Origin: Tigriopus japonicus
Taxonomy: Eukaryota; Arthropoda; Copepoda; Harpacticoida; Harpacticidae
DNA length: 64,000 bases
Assembly: GCA_010645155.1 (NCBI GenBank)
Contig: CM021323.1
Location: forward strand, 5,306,691 to 5,370,690
Direction of reading: 5' to 3'
The position numbers and the translations under genes are program-made. The notes under the pieces were generated by a model. That model made no database searches. It saw only the letters and a list, made by a program, of their open reading frames with translations, and was not told the origin of the DNA. This document shows, piece after piece, positions 46,611 through 57,991 of this stretch. Numbering within the stretch: the first letter of the stretch is position 1; each line of letters opens with the position of its first letter.

Positions 46611-49588
46611 ATGGACGACAGTCTATTCGAAGATGACGACTGGGCTGATGAGGCTCTTTTGGCCGAATGTGAAAAGGCTGAAGAGGCTTTGATTTTAAAG
46701 GCTGGGAGCTCCTTACCTCCAACTACCCAACATCTGAAGGTTTTGCGCCAGAATTTTGGCCATTCCAATTTCAAGGATTTGCAATGGAAAATTATTCGAT
46801 CAGTTCTGGAAGAGGCTCAAGATCAATGTGTGGTCATGGCCACGGGATATGGCAAGTCGCTTTGCTATCAGGTAATAAACGACCTTTGCTTCAGCTTTAC
46901 CAGCATTTTGGAATTGATATTTTTTCTGTTATTTATTTAGTTTCCCCCCGTGTTTTTGAATAAAACAGCATTGGTGATCTCCCCGCTTATCGCTTTGATG
47001 GAGGATCAGGTCATGGCTTTGGAGGTAGCTAACATTCCCGCCACTTTCTTGGGGGGTTCTCAAGGCAAAAAATCCGCGATCTACGACGGAATCAAGGCCA
47101 ATCAGTACAGGTTGATGGTTAAGATTTGTTTAGTAATCAATTTTATCCCCTAATGAAAGGTTATGCTCCCCTCAGAGTGGTTTATTTAACCCCCGAGTTT
47201 GTGGATAAATCTGGAGATATGATCGAAAATCTGTTCTCGCCTCAGAACTTGTGTCTGATTGCCATTGACGAGGCTCATTGTGTGTCCCAATGGGGCCATG
47301 ACTTCAGGGCTGCTTATCGATATCTTCATCGGCTTCGGGATACTTTTCCCTCAATTCCAATACTTGCCCTCACGGCTACGGCCACCGACCAAGTTATCAA
47401 AGACATGGAAAAATCGCTTAAGCTCAGGCGTTGTCAAGTGGTTAAAACCTCATTTGACCGCCCGAATCTGGTGAGTATTCATAGTACTAATATTGGTCTT
47501 GATACTTTTGCCAATTTAAATCGGACTTACTTAAATGCTAGTACATAGAAATAAGACCAAAGACGGATCCCTGGAATGACTTGAATATTATTACAAGTTA
47601 CGATGAAGCCACTGGTGCAAGATCCGTTAAGGGTTCTACCATCATTTACTGCCCGACCAAGAAAGAAGTGGATAATATTACAGATGTTCTCGCAAAACAA
47701 GGCTTGAATGTCCGATCATATCACGCGGGGATGTCCATGAAGCAACGGGAAACGAGCCACAAAGAATTCATTCGGGATCAATGTGATGCGATTGTGTGCA
47801 CCGTGGCCTTTGGCATGGGCATCAACAAACCAGATGTGAGACGAGTGATTCATTATGGAGCCCCAAAGGACATGGAATCATATTATCAGGTATTAATTCA
47901 GGGGTCTAAAATGCAATTCCATGAGGCTAAATAAATGGTCATTGTAACGTTCAGGAAATGGGACGAGCGGGTCGAGATGGTCAACCTGCGTCGGTTATGG
48001 TCTTTTATGGAACCGGGGATTTTGCTACTCATCGCCATCTTCTATTAGACATCAAAAATGGTAGTAATGAGTAACTCTTACATTTGATTTGAAAATAATT
48101 AGCTGATTGAGTGCTATTGAATATGTTCCAGAGGTTTGGTTGAAACACCGGATGGATATGGTCCACCAAATGGAAGTATTCTTGGGCAAAAAGAAATCTT
48201 GTCGTCGGGCCGATATTCTAGCCCATTTTGGACAGACCTTGGACACGGTCAGATCTACAAAATGCTGTGATAATTGCACTCAATCTCTCTTGAGCACGCC
48301 CAGAGACCAAACTTGTGCCAGTGAGGAAGATGAGTTAGTTGACTTCACCCAAGATGCCAGATTAATTTTGGAGGCCGTGAGCCAATGTGGGGGCGTATAT
48401 GGCCTTGGAATCCCTTGTGCTGTTCTCAAAGGAGTCTCCGACAAGACAGTAAAAGAGTACTTAACTCGGTTGCCAATATTTGGTCAGGGCAAAAACAAAT
48501 CCAAAACATATTGGATGGCTTTGGGCCGGAGTTTAATGGCCCAAGGTTACATAGGTCAAAAGGCCGTGTTGGGAGGTCAGTTCAAATACAGTACCTGTCA
48601 CATCGCGCCCAAAGGATCAAAATTTCTTAGAGATCCAACTGCTGAATTCAAACAGATCCCGACGAAAGAGCTTCGACCTCCGGATGTCAGGCAAAAACAA
48701 CCTGATTTCAGAGACACTTATCCATCTCAGGAACCTTCAGAGGATTGGCTTTCAAAATCCAAGGAATCCTCTGCCAAGATAGAGGATATTCACTTGAAGC
48801 TAGTTCAACTCCGTTCAACCTTGGCCACAAAACTCGGTTTGGCCCCTTACATGGTTCTTCCAGAAGAGACCCTTCAACAATTGTCTTTAATTCGTCCGTC
48901 ATCCGTGGACAAAATGGAAAAGCTGGGCATCCCACGAGCAAAGATCGAGAAGTTTGGCCAAGATTTTGTGGATGAAATCACATCTTGGTGCAACTTGAAG
49001 TCTATACCTATGGATAATGAAGTGAATCTGAATGGCATTGGCCAGAGCTCCCTCAATGAAACCCAACAAATAAGCTACAACCTCTTCCAAGAACTGGGCA
49101 ACCTCGAAGCTGTCGCGGCTCAACGAGGTCTCAAGCCCTCCACCATCACCAATCATTTGAGTGAGGCTATCAAATCTAGGCTTCCCCTGAACATTGACAA
49201 ACTCGGATTAGACCCCGAAGTGCGTGCCAAAATCGAACAAATCATCTTCGACCCGCCAATTGAGTCTAACATTTTGAGACTTGGGCCTATTAAAGAAGAG
49301 TGTGACAAAAGGGACCTGAATATCGGATGGGACGCACTCAAGATCACAGTAGCTTTGATCACGACCGAGAATGAAGTCCGGGATAACACCGTTCAATGGT
49401 CGGAAGACAACCTGAAGAAACTCAGCAAACCTGTTGACAACTTGGCGCCAAATTCCCTGACTAAATCAATCAGCAACAACGGTGAAGGTGCTCGTGGGCG
49501 AGAATTGCCTTCATGGATGGGCCGAGCGGGCAGCTCTGATAAATCGAGCTTGACCAAAAAGCTGAAGAAAAACAGTATTTTTCGATGA
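46611..49588 (+). CDS. WRN-type RecQ DNA helicase, 888 aa, no exonuclease domain
   Basis: Exons: 46611-46871, 46941-47110, 47176-47470, 47542-47889, 47955-48070, 48112-49588; sum 2667 nt. It unwinds DNA 3' to 5' at forks and recombination intermediates. Seen: acidic N-terminus ([11 protein letters not shown]), Walker A MATGYGKS (76-83), [12 protein letters not shown], the DEAH box [57 protein letters not shown] zinc/RQC region (SCRR, CCDNC) and winged helix follow, then an HRDC domain (about 625-690) and a WRN-like C-terminal helix-turn-helix ([22 protein letters not shown]). [11 protein letters not shown] is as in human WRN. The WRN 3'-5' exonuclease is absent from the N-terminus, as in nematode and insect relatives. 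The exon 5/6 join is the least certain: the only frame-keeping choice I found is a 41 nt intron with a poor pyrimidine tract. Confidence 0.93.
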
Positions 49589-51060
49589 ACTCAACGCTTG
49601 GCGAATCCCAATATTGTCCAACATGAGTCTCATTTATGCGAGGAGCTATTAACTAAGTCAAATACCATGACTGAGAGTGCCAGATGGATATCTTGGAATC
49701 GTTACGGTGCTCAACTTTGTGTGACCATGACGTTCTGTCAAATGTATGAGAAGAAGATCGAAAAAACTAAAGTTAAGCTTCTGTAGAAAGAACTATTCAA
49801 CAAATTTGTTGAAAAAAATGCCAAATTTTGGATAGAAATTGGAGCCTGTCACTTCTTGGAGAAGGTTATTCTTAATAAAAGAAAACACCGCGAAGGAAAT
49901 CTTACGTTTGATGTGGCGCTTTTTACCATGACGGCAAACCTGTTGTAAAGAAAACAACCATCTCGAAAAGACTCTGAAATTTGAAGTGAAGTGTGGTAAG
50001 AAGTTACGGGAGAAAGATAATTAAGGGACGACATCCAAGCATTACATTGTCGCCAGCACCAGTTCAATTGCCGTAAGTAATGAGCTCTTTTAAGCAATGG
50101 TTTTTGACTTCAAAGCCATTTGACTTTGGAAGGCAAATGTTCTATTTTGGGGCATATCAGTGATGCCGTTTCACATTTTACCGTACATATAAAACAGTTT
50201 TCGACGTCTACAAAATGCAGTAATTACCGGGCATGTCTTTTAGTTCAAGATAAAGGCATGGTAAGAAGGACTGCTATTCTCCGACCAAAGACTTAAAGGA
50301 AAGGCACCAAACGGAACTATTCTACGGAAGTAACTCGCTCGCTCTCTTCCGTTCTTTTCCAACCAAGGCGCTTCCAGAAATGTTCGACCCTTCTGGGTAG
50401 TATCTCTACTTCCCTCCATTGAATTGGTTGTTTGGAGTACCCATCGGGCTGGGTCATGTGAAAAATATAAGGCAAGAAAAGAAGGAGAATGGTTGTCGCA
50501 ACACCTCCATTAGTTTGTCGGGTTGGCCCTGAACTTTGGCACGGGCTCTCGGGGTAAATGGTAGACCAGAATGGTAGCAGAATGACGGAGTTGGTACATA
50601 CGTACAAGCGCTCGTTGACAAGGAAGGAAAGATCCCTTCTTTACTTCTTCGGCATTTCTGTGGGTGGGTTGTAGGCTCTTTGGTTGGCTGCCAATGGTTT
50701 TGGGTGCTTGAAACTGTGGAAGGAGGCGAGAGTGAGTACTGTCAGGGGCTGAGAATGGAATAAGATCGAGGATGGGTTGTGATAACCATGAGTAATGGTC
50801 CAATTTGAGGCCACCACCACCATGGACCATCTATTTCTCACCCTTCAAAGCCTTTGAATCCCCTATAACCTACGGTTCCATGGCTCAAAAGGGTCAAAAA
50901 TCGCATTTCCTTGAGCAGTTGTCCGGATGAAGGGAGGAGCACTTCCGCCTCTATTACGAAAAAGACTGTGTTACAACCAACCATTGTGCAACCACTCATC
51001 CAAAGAGCATTTTGGGCATTATTCATTCGCAACATGGTTGAAGTTTGAGATCCCGGTTTC
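49589..51060. other. Intergenic region between the RecQ and zinc-finger genes
   Basis: About 1.5 kb. AATAAA at 49874-49879 (+) is the likely RecQ polyadenylation signal, giving a 3' untranslated region near 300 nt. The rest, including the 5' end of the zinc-finger gene, has no motif I can identify. Non-coding 5' exons for that gene are possible. Confidence 0.45.
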
Positions 51061-52287
51061 ATGTCCAATTCAAAAAAGATCATGCAGGACATTGATATTG
51101 GCACCATCCTCGAGGACTTCACTCATGAAGTGATCCCACCTCAGCCTCACCAACGAGTTCGACCCAGCTCCTCCACGCCCGCTGAGGGTCCTCCCATCGC
51201 TTTCACGGTCACGCCTCTTGAACCGGTGGCTTTCGATCTTCTCACACCTCCACCTTCCATCTCACCGGTGTCTACTGTGGCCTCGGAACTCTCCACATCC
51301 TCTTCTTCCTATTCGTCTTCCCATCCAGCATTGGTTCCATCTTCTACGGATCCAGAATCCATTCTCGGCTTGATCCAATTCTTCCTGAACATTCAACCTG
51401 AGCTCAGTGAAGTTCATCAGTGGATCAAGGCCGCTTTCGACCATCAAGATCTCATCCTAGCCCGACAGCTGTGGCTCTATCTCCATCCCAACGAGCAAGA
51501 ATACAAATTAGAAGAGGTCCACGACAAGAACCAGCTCATCCAGAACATTCTCAAGATGATCCATGGCTCCGAAACTCAGACCCAGGAGCACGCCATCTCA
51601 ATCAACTTGGATCGTTTGGTGCGGATCTCTCGAGATGTGCTACAATTGCCCATGGTCATGAGACGGAGTCAGAAAACCAAAGATCTCGTACACCACGTGT
51701 GCAAATATTGCCAGAAAACTTTCACCGCCAACACCAACCTGAAGAGTCATATCCGCAAGTACCATGAGCTCGACAAGGGCTTCATCTGCTCTTCTTGTGG
51801 AAGTGTCTTTGGAGATAGCAAGAATCTGAAGGATCACGAGCTCAGAGTCCACAAGGAGGAGCTTCGGGATAATGGGGATCTCCTTGCTCAAACCAAGGCA
51901 GCCCCTTCGTCCTCAGGGATGATTAAGACGGAATTGGCAACCCCTGAAACGTCTCAAACTAGCGTCCGCCTTCACCCCTGTGGACAATGTAACAAGGCTT
52001 TCAAACGGAAGAATCGGTTGCGAGAGCATTACCATCGGGTGCACCTCCAAGATAATCACAACAAGACCAATTGTCCTTTTCCCGGATGTAGCTCTCTATT
52101 CACCTCGAAATGGCTTTTGAAGCAACACGTGAGCGTGGTACATTGGAAAGAGAAGACCCATTCTTGTCCTGAGTGCGACAAGAAATTCGGGTACGCCCAT
52201 CATGTCGTGGTGCACATGAAGCAGATCCACGGGATTCAGAACCCACGGAATCACCTGCAACAGAACACAAGCAATGGAAATTGTTGA
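51061..52287 (+). CDS. C2H2 zinc-finger protein, five fingers, 408 aa
   Basis: Single-exon frame. Residues 1-75 include an acidic start and a Pro/Ser/Thr-rich stretch. Residues 80-100 are a serine run. The middle (about 110-205) is helical and charged without a named domain. Five C2H2 fingers follow: HVCKYCQKTF (about 212-235), FICSSCGSVF (240-263), HPCGQCNKAF (305-328), a longer-spaced CPFPGCSSLF (335-360) and HSCPECDKKF (364-387). Fingers 1-2 and 3-5 are separated by a 40-residue Ser/Thr-rich linker. Tandem C2H2 arrays of this kind usually bind DNA, so a nuclear transcription regulator is likely. I do not recognise a specific orthologue. The ATG at 51061 follows a stop-rich region. Confidence 0.85.
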   Translation: MSNSKKIMQDIDIGTILEDFTHEVIPPQPHQRVRPSSSTPAEGPPIAFTVTPLEPVAFDLLTPPPSISPVSTVASELSTSSSSYSSSHPALVPSSTDPESILGLIQFFLNIQPELSEVHQWIKAAFDHQDLILARQLWLYLHPNEQEYKLEEVHDKNQLIQNILKMIHGSETQTQEHAISINLDRLVRISRDVLQLPMVMRRSQKTKDLVHHVCKYCQKTFTANTNLKSHIRKYHELDKGFICSSCGSVFGDSKNLKDHELRVHKEELRDNGDLLAQTKAAPSSSGMIKTELATPETSQTSVRLHPCGQCNKAFKRKNRLREHYHRVHLQDNHNKTNCPFPGCSSLFTSKWLLKQHVSVVHWKEKTHSCPECDKKFGYAHHVVVHMKQIHGIQNPRNHLQQNTSNGNC

Positions 52288-52819
52288 GCTTGTCTATCGG
52301 TTTTCAATCCTTCCAAACCCTTTGGTTGGCTGCCTCTGAGAGTGAGACAAAAAGTCCCTTTAGAAAAAGAATCTTCCAATGTCCCAACGTTCGTTCATTA
52401 ACCATATCAGCGGTTTTCATCCCTGTTCTCATCGTTTTCAAGTAGAATAGAAATTAACCTCGTAACATCCTCATATGCTAATCATATCAGCAATGATGCC
52501 CAGTTAACCAAACGCACAGCTTTCATAAACGATATTTTTCCAAAATGATCGTGCAGCCCTCAAAGCGACTTGTCAAACTTCTAACGTTCTAAGTCAATTT
52601 ACAAACACTAACCTTTTCCAAAAATAATAATAGTAATATTATTATTTTGGCTATAACTATGTCCACAATCATCATCATCACTATTATTATTAATTATTAT
52701 TATTATTATCATCATCATCAATCACGATATTGTATACCCATATAATCATCAACATGACCTGACAATGGACGAAAACACCAACTCAGCCTTTGCAATAAAT
52801 CTTGTTCATCCAGCCTAAT
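52288..52819. other. 3' flank of the zinc-finger gene with a trinucleotide microsatellite
   Basis: Positions 52624-52722 hold interrupted ATT/AAT and ATC/ATCATC runs. AATAAA at 52794-52799 could end the zinc-finger transcript, only 76 nt before the DHFR start, leaving very little room for a separate DHFR promoter. Confidence 0.6.
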
Positions 52820-52827
52820 TATCGATA
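52820..52827. promoter_or_regulatory. DRE-like palindrome upstream of DHFR
   Basis: TATCGATA, the core of the DNA replication-related element bound by DREF in Drosophila, is 43 nt before the DHFR ATG. In flies this element controls genes for DNA synthesis. A single 8-mer can occur by chance. Confidence 0.4.
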
Positions 52828-52869
52828 ATTGTCCACTTTTTGGTCTACCTTCAACAGGGCTCCCTCGGA

Positions 52870-53496
52870 ATGAAGCTCTACCTAATCGTGGCTGCCTGTG
52901 AAGGCATGGGTATCGGTATTAATGGGGGTCTACCATGGCGTTTAAAGGAAGAAGTAAAGTATTTTGCCCGGATGACCAAAACCGTTCAAGATCCCAAGAA
53001 AAAGAATGCCGTCATCATGGGACGAAAGACTTGGGAATCCATCCCAGAGAAGTTCCGTCCTCTCAAAGACCGACTCAACGTGGTTCTATCCCGACAAACT
53101 GCCTTTTCTCTAAATAACCCCAATAATATCGTTTGCGCATCCCTTCCAGTAAGTAATCAATCGTACGTGATTATCGATTCTAATCTAGTTAGTATTGATA
53201 ATCTCCTTCTATTTCAGGATGCTTTGAAGCACCTCGCCCAGAAGGAAGATGAATTGGAAACCTTGTGGCTTATCGGAGGACATAGTTTGTACTCGGAAGC
53301 CATGGAGAAGCGATTGGTGGATCGCATCTATCTCACGGAGATTCAAGGCCGATTCGAGTGCGATACCTTCTTTCCAGAGATCAATACCAACGATTACGAA
53401 ACCATCACGGATGACCAGGTTCCCAACACGCCTCAAAGAGAGGGTGATGTAGGTTACGTGTACAAGGTGCTTCAACGCCGACGATCTGAATTGTGA
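52870..53496 (+). CDS. DHFR: Dihydrofolate reductase, 185 aa, two exons
   Basis: Exons 52870-53148 and 53218-53496, joined CTTCCA^GTAAGT to TTTCAG^GATGCT, give 185 residues (human 187). The enzyme reduces dihydrofolate to tetrahydrofolate with NADPH, needed for thymidylate and purine synthesis. Seen: IVAACEGMGIGINGGLPW, the acidic substrate residue in LKEEVKYFARMT, VIMGRKTWESIP, LNVVLSR, LWLIGGHSLYSEAM, CDTFFPEI and the C-terminal YVYKVLQRR. The intron is 69 nt and has no stop in frame, so an unspliced reading would insert 23 residues; that stretch (VSNQSYVIIDS...) has no counterpart in the family. The ten in-frame codons before MKLYLIV (from 52840) are probably not translated; CAACAG^GG there also looks like a 3' splice site. 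Convergent with the E2 gene, 343 bp away. Confidence 0.95.
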   Translation: MKLYLIVAACEGMGIGINGGLPWRLKEEVKYFARMTKTVQDPKKKNAVIMGRKTWESIPEKFRPLKDRLNVVLSRQTAFSLNNPNNIVCASLPVSNQSYVIIDSNLVSIDNLLLFQDALKHLAQKEDELETLWLIGGHSLYSEAMEKRLVDRIYLTEIQGRFECDTFFPEINTNDYETITDDQVPNTPQREGDVGYVYKVLQRRRSEL

Positions 53497-53839
53497 TTTA
53501 TTCAAATAATCTCTAAAAATGACAATCATCAAAACCATGATCATCACGATCCGCCCCAAGTGTCGCCCATCTTGAGGCTAGACAGACACAGCTTGGTCCA
53601 TCTGAATGGACAGGGTCAGAAGGTCAATGATTGATAAGAACGAATGAATATGCGAGAACGAGCCAATGCCCCGAAACAAAAGTAGCCCACCATCAGCCCT
53701 ACAAACCAGTGCAACAGCGAATTGGTTTCTAGAAATCGTAGTTTATAGTGTGTGAGTGTGTATGGATATTAGCGCCATAGACGCGTATCATGGGTGGTGT
53801 TGTTGGTCTGGTTATGTGTGACACTGATGATGTTCTCTC
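53497..53839. other. Shared 3' region of DHFR and the UBE2L3-type gene
   Basis: 343 bp between two convergent stops. AATAAA on the minus strand (53497-53502) directly abuts the DHFR stop and may end the E2 transcript, so the two mRNAs may be nearly adjacent or overlap. No plus-strand AATAAA is seen close to the DHFR stop. Confidence 0.5.
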
Positions 53840-54304
53840 TTAGTCTGAGGGTCGTTTTTCGCTGTATTTCTTGGTGTAATCCTCGGCGTTCTTCATGAAC
53901 TTCTTGCGATCCTTGAGGTATTCCTCGGCCAAATCTCCCCGAAGAGGATGGTCAGGTTCGGGTTGATTGATGAGGGATACCAAAGCCTGGATCACTTGGT
54001 CGGTCTTGGTGGCGGGTTTCCAATTCTCCGCCGACACAATCGGCAGACAGACTTGCCCCTTTTCATCCACATTGGGGTGATAAATCCGGGTCTTGAATGA
54101 GATCCGAGGCGGTTTGAACGGATACTCGGCCGGAAATTGGATATCGATCTTGAACGCCCCTTTGGCATAGGGCGGGCTATCCGGGACTAGTAGGCCTTGC
54201 CATTGGAGGATGTTCTGCTCATCCACCTGAATATCGCGGAATGATTTGTGTCCAGCCTTGCGGATATCTTGGAGCTCCTTTTGGAGCCGACGAGTCGCGG
54301 CCAT
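53840..54304 (-). CDS. UBE2L3: Ubiquitin-conjugating enzyme E2 L3 type (UbcH7)
   Basis: Intronless, 154 residues, the same length as human UBE2L3 and alignable without gaps from [16 protein letters not shown] to EKRPSD. The E2 takes ubiquitin from E1 on a thioester cysteine and, in this subfamily, passes it to HECT and RING-between-RING E3 ligases. Seen: catalytic C86 in [16 protein letters not shown], the YHPN motif just before it, [16 protein letters not shown] with the PF/KP loop that contacts E3s, and [13 protein letters not shown]. The frame is open for a further 56 codons upstream (to 54472), but the family start, the gap-free length and the lack of similarity put translation at 54304-54302. 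Confidence 0.96.
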   Translation of the reverse strand: MAATRRLQKELQDIRKAGHKSFRDIQVDEQNILQWQGLLVPDSPPYAKGAFKIDIQFPAEYPFKPPRISFKTRIYHPNVDEKGQVCLPIVSAENWKPATKTDQVIQALVSLINQPEPDHPLRGDLAEEYLKDRKKFMKNAEDYTKKYSEKRPSD

Positions 54305-55104
54305 GACCCACCCAAAAACTCTCCTAAAAGAGGGTGTGCTCCACCAAAGAAAGGCGAATCTGAAAAGAAAATCAATTTTACATGAGCTTTCTCCGGGAGA
54401 ACATGCGGTTAAAGGGCTTAAAATATTGATACATATCGCGGCAAGATGCGAATTGAATTGGAGACACTGCACTACATGACAAGTACATAAAAATCGATGC
54501 GGTTTATTCCCATTTTTACGCGTGTCCGGATCCCAAGGGACGTTTAGAAAGACTTACACTGGTTCTAATGAAGGTGATTGAGTGGGAATGGGCTCTTTTG
54601 GGTAGCCTTGGGTATTGGATATGCCTCAATTTTGGGGTTGTGGGTCAGTGTTTCGTCGCTTCTTCCACGAGAAATTTGTCCTCTTCTTCGAAAGATGTTC
54701 AGGGAGACGAGCGAACTCGTGGAAAGTGCTCGATTTTGTGTCAGACAGAGAGATATAAGGATGACTCACAAATCACTTGCCTTGAGGCTGTTAATGTTAT
54801 GACGACATAGACTGTAAGAATCTGTCATATCAGACCTTTAAGAGGAATCTAAAATTAAAGTTGTTTGAGGAACGAGTTTAAGGAGATATAAGACCAGAGT
54901 CATTAACATAGGGCAATTGGCAGTCCTGATTCCTGAACAGATCTTAGCTCGGTGAGTATAGATGTGAATAGATGGGAGATGACAAGTCGTAAAATGATAC
55001 CACAACAGTTGTAAGAACATGAGTTTTTTATTGGTTGGATCCTCAAAAATGTAACCTAAATCTAGGGGTTTTTGATAATTTGTCATATTTCTTGGTAGGA
55101 AAAC

Positions 55105-55146
55105 TGATACAACGCAACCAATTACTAATTGGTGTGCGTTGTATCA
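55105..55146. repeat. Near-perfect 42 bp inverted repeat
   Basis: TGATACAACGCAACCAATTA and its complement meet at a single central base, with one bulged G in the right arm. It has no flanking duplication I can see. Confidence 0.7.
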
Positions 55147-57292
55147 GATGGTCAAGTATTTGACACGTTCTTTTAACATTTCCTCTTACGCCAGCTTTAT
55201 TGGTCTTGTCTGCCTTCAACCGAGAAAGTGAACAATTTGAACATTTGCTGCCAGGATAGAGGCGTGTAAACTGGCAGACGGACAAAGCAGGCTGGCCTGT
55301 GAGGAAACGGATTGTAAAATGCCCAGCATTTTGTCAACCAATTTTGAGAATGAGAGTTTGATGATTTACATGTCTCTGCTCTAGTAAAGTCTACTCATTT
55401 TGGCAATAGGCCTTCCACAAATGTGATTTATAAGTTTTTAACTGAAGCTCTCTCACTTCCTCCAGCTAAAACACAAGGATTAAAGTTGGTATGGAGGCTC
55501 CACTCAAGGACCTTCAGAGATATGGACAAATTACTTAGCTTTTTGTTATGACTACTCATGGACTCATGGTCACAGCCACTTGTGTGTGATGCCAATTCAA
55601 CCTAGTTTTACCAACAGCAATCCGTGCTCCATTGTAAGAACCAGCACCTCCCAGCAAATGTCATACATGTCAACCATGGCTGGAGTTTACTAGTGATGTG
55701 ACTTGGGCAAGTAATGAGTCATCACAAACACCCAAGAACAAGTTGTTGACAAGCATTACTTGGGCAATACACCAATACACTTCCCAAGCTCAAGGAACAT
55801 CGGAAGATGCAGTTGCCGGCAGTTGCTCTTTGAAGAGTTAAGATACTTGCAGTGTGACTTAGAAGAAAAAATGTCACGTTGCATTTTCGATGATCTTTTG
55901 ACCTTAATAATTTAGCAATAAATAGTGGAAGTGATACAAAAAAAATATTTCAATTTGGATAGCATTTGCAAAACCATGGTTTTTTTGTTTCGGTTCTAGG
56001 CCACACATGAATGCACTTTTGAGGCTAATCAAGACCGAGATTTAGAAGTCACACTTCCAGAACAATCTCGTTTACTCAGAGTTGCCGGCATGAAAAAGTA
56101 AAATGCCAAATCTTTTTTTAGTATTCTCGAAATATTTTGCATTTCCCCATGTGAGAGAATTGAAGTGTATAATTTTCTTAAAAATACATCCTTTCAAAGG
56201 TATGGGCCCTATTTAACTGAATCAGCCTGGTTTAGTGAAATTCGGATGGCAAGTTTATTCTTCGTTCATAGCAAATTTGACAAACCTGTTAGCTGGGAAA
56301 AGTACTTGTACAAGCACCCAAGCTATGCCAAGCTTCAGCAAGCCCAAGCATTGTGCCAATACAGCTTGCCCAATCTCTTGTTTGCCCCCCATCACTAGAG
56401 TTTACCACCTCAGTCCTCTCTTCAGATCTCTGTGGCTTCATTCATGTTTGAGGGGGATTGGCTCGTTGAAAAAGAGAGAGAACTTGACAAACCCCGGTGC
56501 GGCTTCAATTCAGGCCGGGGCAATCATCCAGGGATGCTCCTTAATTTTTCTAAAACTCCTAAAAAAACTAATGAAAATGAGAGCATAGTTTGCCATCCTT
56601 GGTGCTCCAAATTAAAAATGGAGAATGGAACGAACGCTTGGAATGCTCTTCTTCAAGATTCAATTGGATGGACAAACTTGAAATATTGCCATATTCTTTA
56701 GCTTTTGTCGAAAGCAATGTCAGTTTGAGGAACATATTTTGACAGATTTCTCGTTGATATTTTGATGAACAAAAAGATTGATCCAATTGAAGCTGTATAT
56801 GAAAATAAATTCACAATATTGTAATTACTCTTGATAAAGGCATACTTTGACGTCAGCCGCAATTTACATCCAGTTTCAGGCGGTTCTCGATATGAAAATA
56901 ACTTCCGAAATACAAATTACGTATCTGCTAGCGGACATTAGTCTTAAACCCAACCTTGACTGCATTTGGGTGAGTTCGAGATCCATCAATGGGCTCGCTG
57001 GTGTTAAAAGCGACCAATCTTGTGTTCGGCACCGACCTCCGCTGAGTCCAGTTATCATCCCACCAATCTCAGTCTTGCTAAAATGGGCTTGATTCAGCCA
57101 ATCGCCGACAACTACGGCGGATTAACTTTCAAGTGTAATGTGAATCCAAATTCTGCGTAAACCACAAACACGAAATTAAAAAAAAAGAGACCTTTTGTCC
57201 AAAGCAAACATGTAACATTCGAAGCCATTATAGGTCGGCTTAATAGCGCTTGGTTTTCATCAAACTCAAAAGCTAAAGGTGGTGTTCACGAC

Positions 57293-57684
57293 CAGGGTTG
57301 GTCAGGGGATTATCTCCGGGATCCCGGGACCGAATTTTTTCAACTTTAAAATTCGGGATAAACGGGATTTTCTACGATTTTCCATAAATGTGATCATTTC
57401 ACGGGATCTCGAGACGGGATTTTCGTACTCAAAACGGGATTTTATAAAATTTGAAAGCTTTTAAGAAGTTGAAATGTCGAAAATGAAGGAAGTATCTGGT
57501 AATGATATGCAACATCACCAAAACATCCGTTTCCAATTACTAGCCCTATAAGGGCACACACCAAAATTACGAAATTTAAATCCTATCGTAGAAAATCGAA
57601 AATCCCATAAATGCCGGTGTATCCCGTGCCCCAGGGACCCAGGGACGAAATTTTTTTTAACGGGACAGGATTAAACCAACCCTG
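57293..57684. mobile_element. hAT-type MITE, 392 bp
   Basis: The ends are CAGGGTTGGTCAGGGGATT and GGATTAAACCAACCCTG. Flanking 8-mers TTCACGAC (57285-57292) and TACACGAC (57685-57692) agree at seven of eight positions. The interior repeats CGGGATTTT/CGGGAT blocks on both sides of an AT-rich centre and has no transposase. A different family from those in the transposon island. Confidence 0.85.
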
Positions 57685-57944
57685 TACACGACACGTTTTA
57701 TTTTGCAGTTTGAGCTGAACCTCCGCACCATTTATGTACAATTTGCAACCTCCTAACTAGTCAATGGAAAAATTGTATCAGTGACTTTAAGTTCAATAGA
57801 CAAAATATGTTGTTGGGTGGAACGATTTTGCTCAATCTGATATAAAATCATTGTGGTTAAACAATTAAATTTTATGAGGTGATTTTGCACTCTTTTTGTT
57901 CAAGAACAAAACAAAATTTACATGGTAATGCACCATTCCTTACA

Positions 57945-57991
57945 GGGAATCGCATTCCTTGTAGCGGTAGTAGAAAATCCGCAACCAAAAA
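57945..57991. repeat. Dispersed repeat, family C, copy 2
   Basis: ACAGGGAATCGCATTCCTTG through AAAATCCGCAACCAA, followed by a run of A. It matches 12973-13019 at most positions. It ends about 150 nt before the ARP2 start. Confidence 0.6.

Noticed and set aside
54305..54472. 56-residue N-terminal extension of the E2
   Set aside because: It has no similarity to E2 proteins; the family start MAA at 54304 gives the exact family length.
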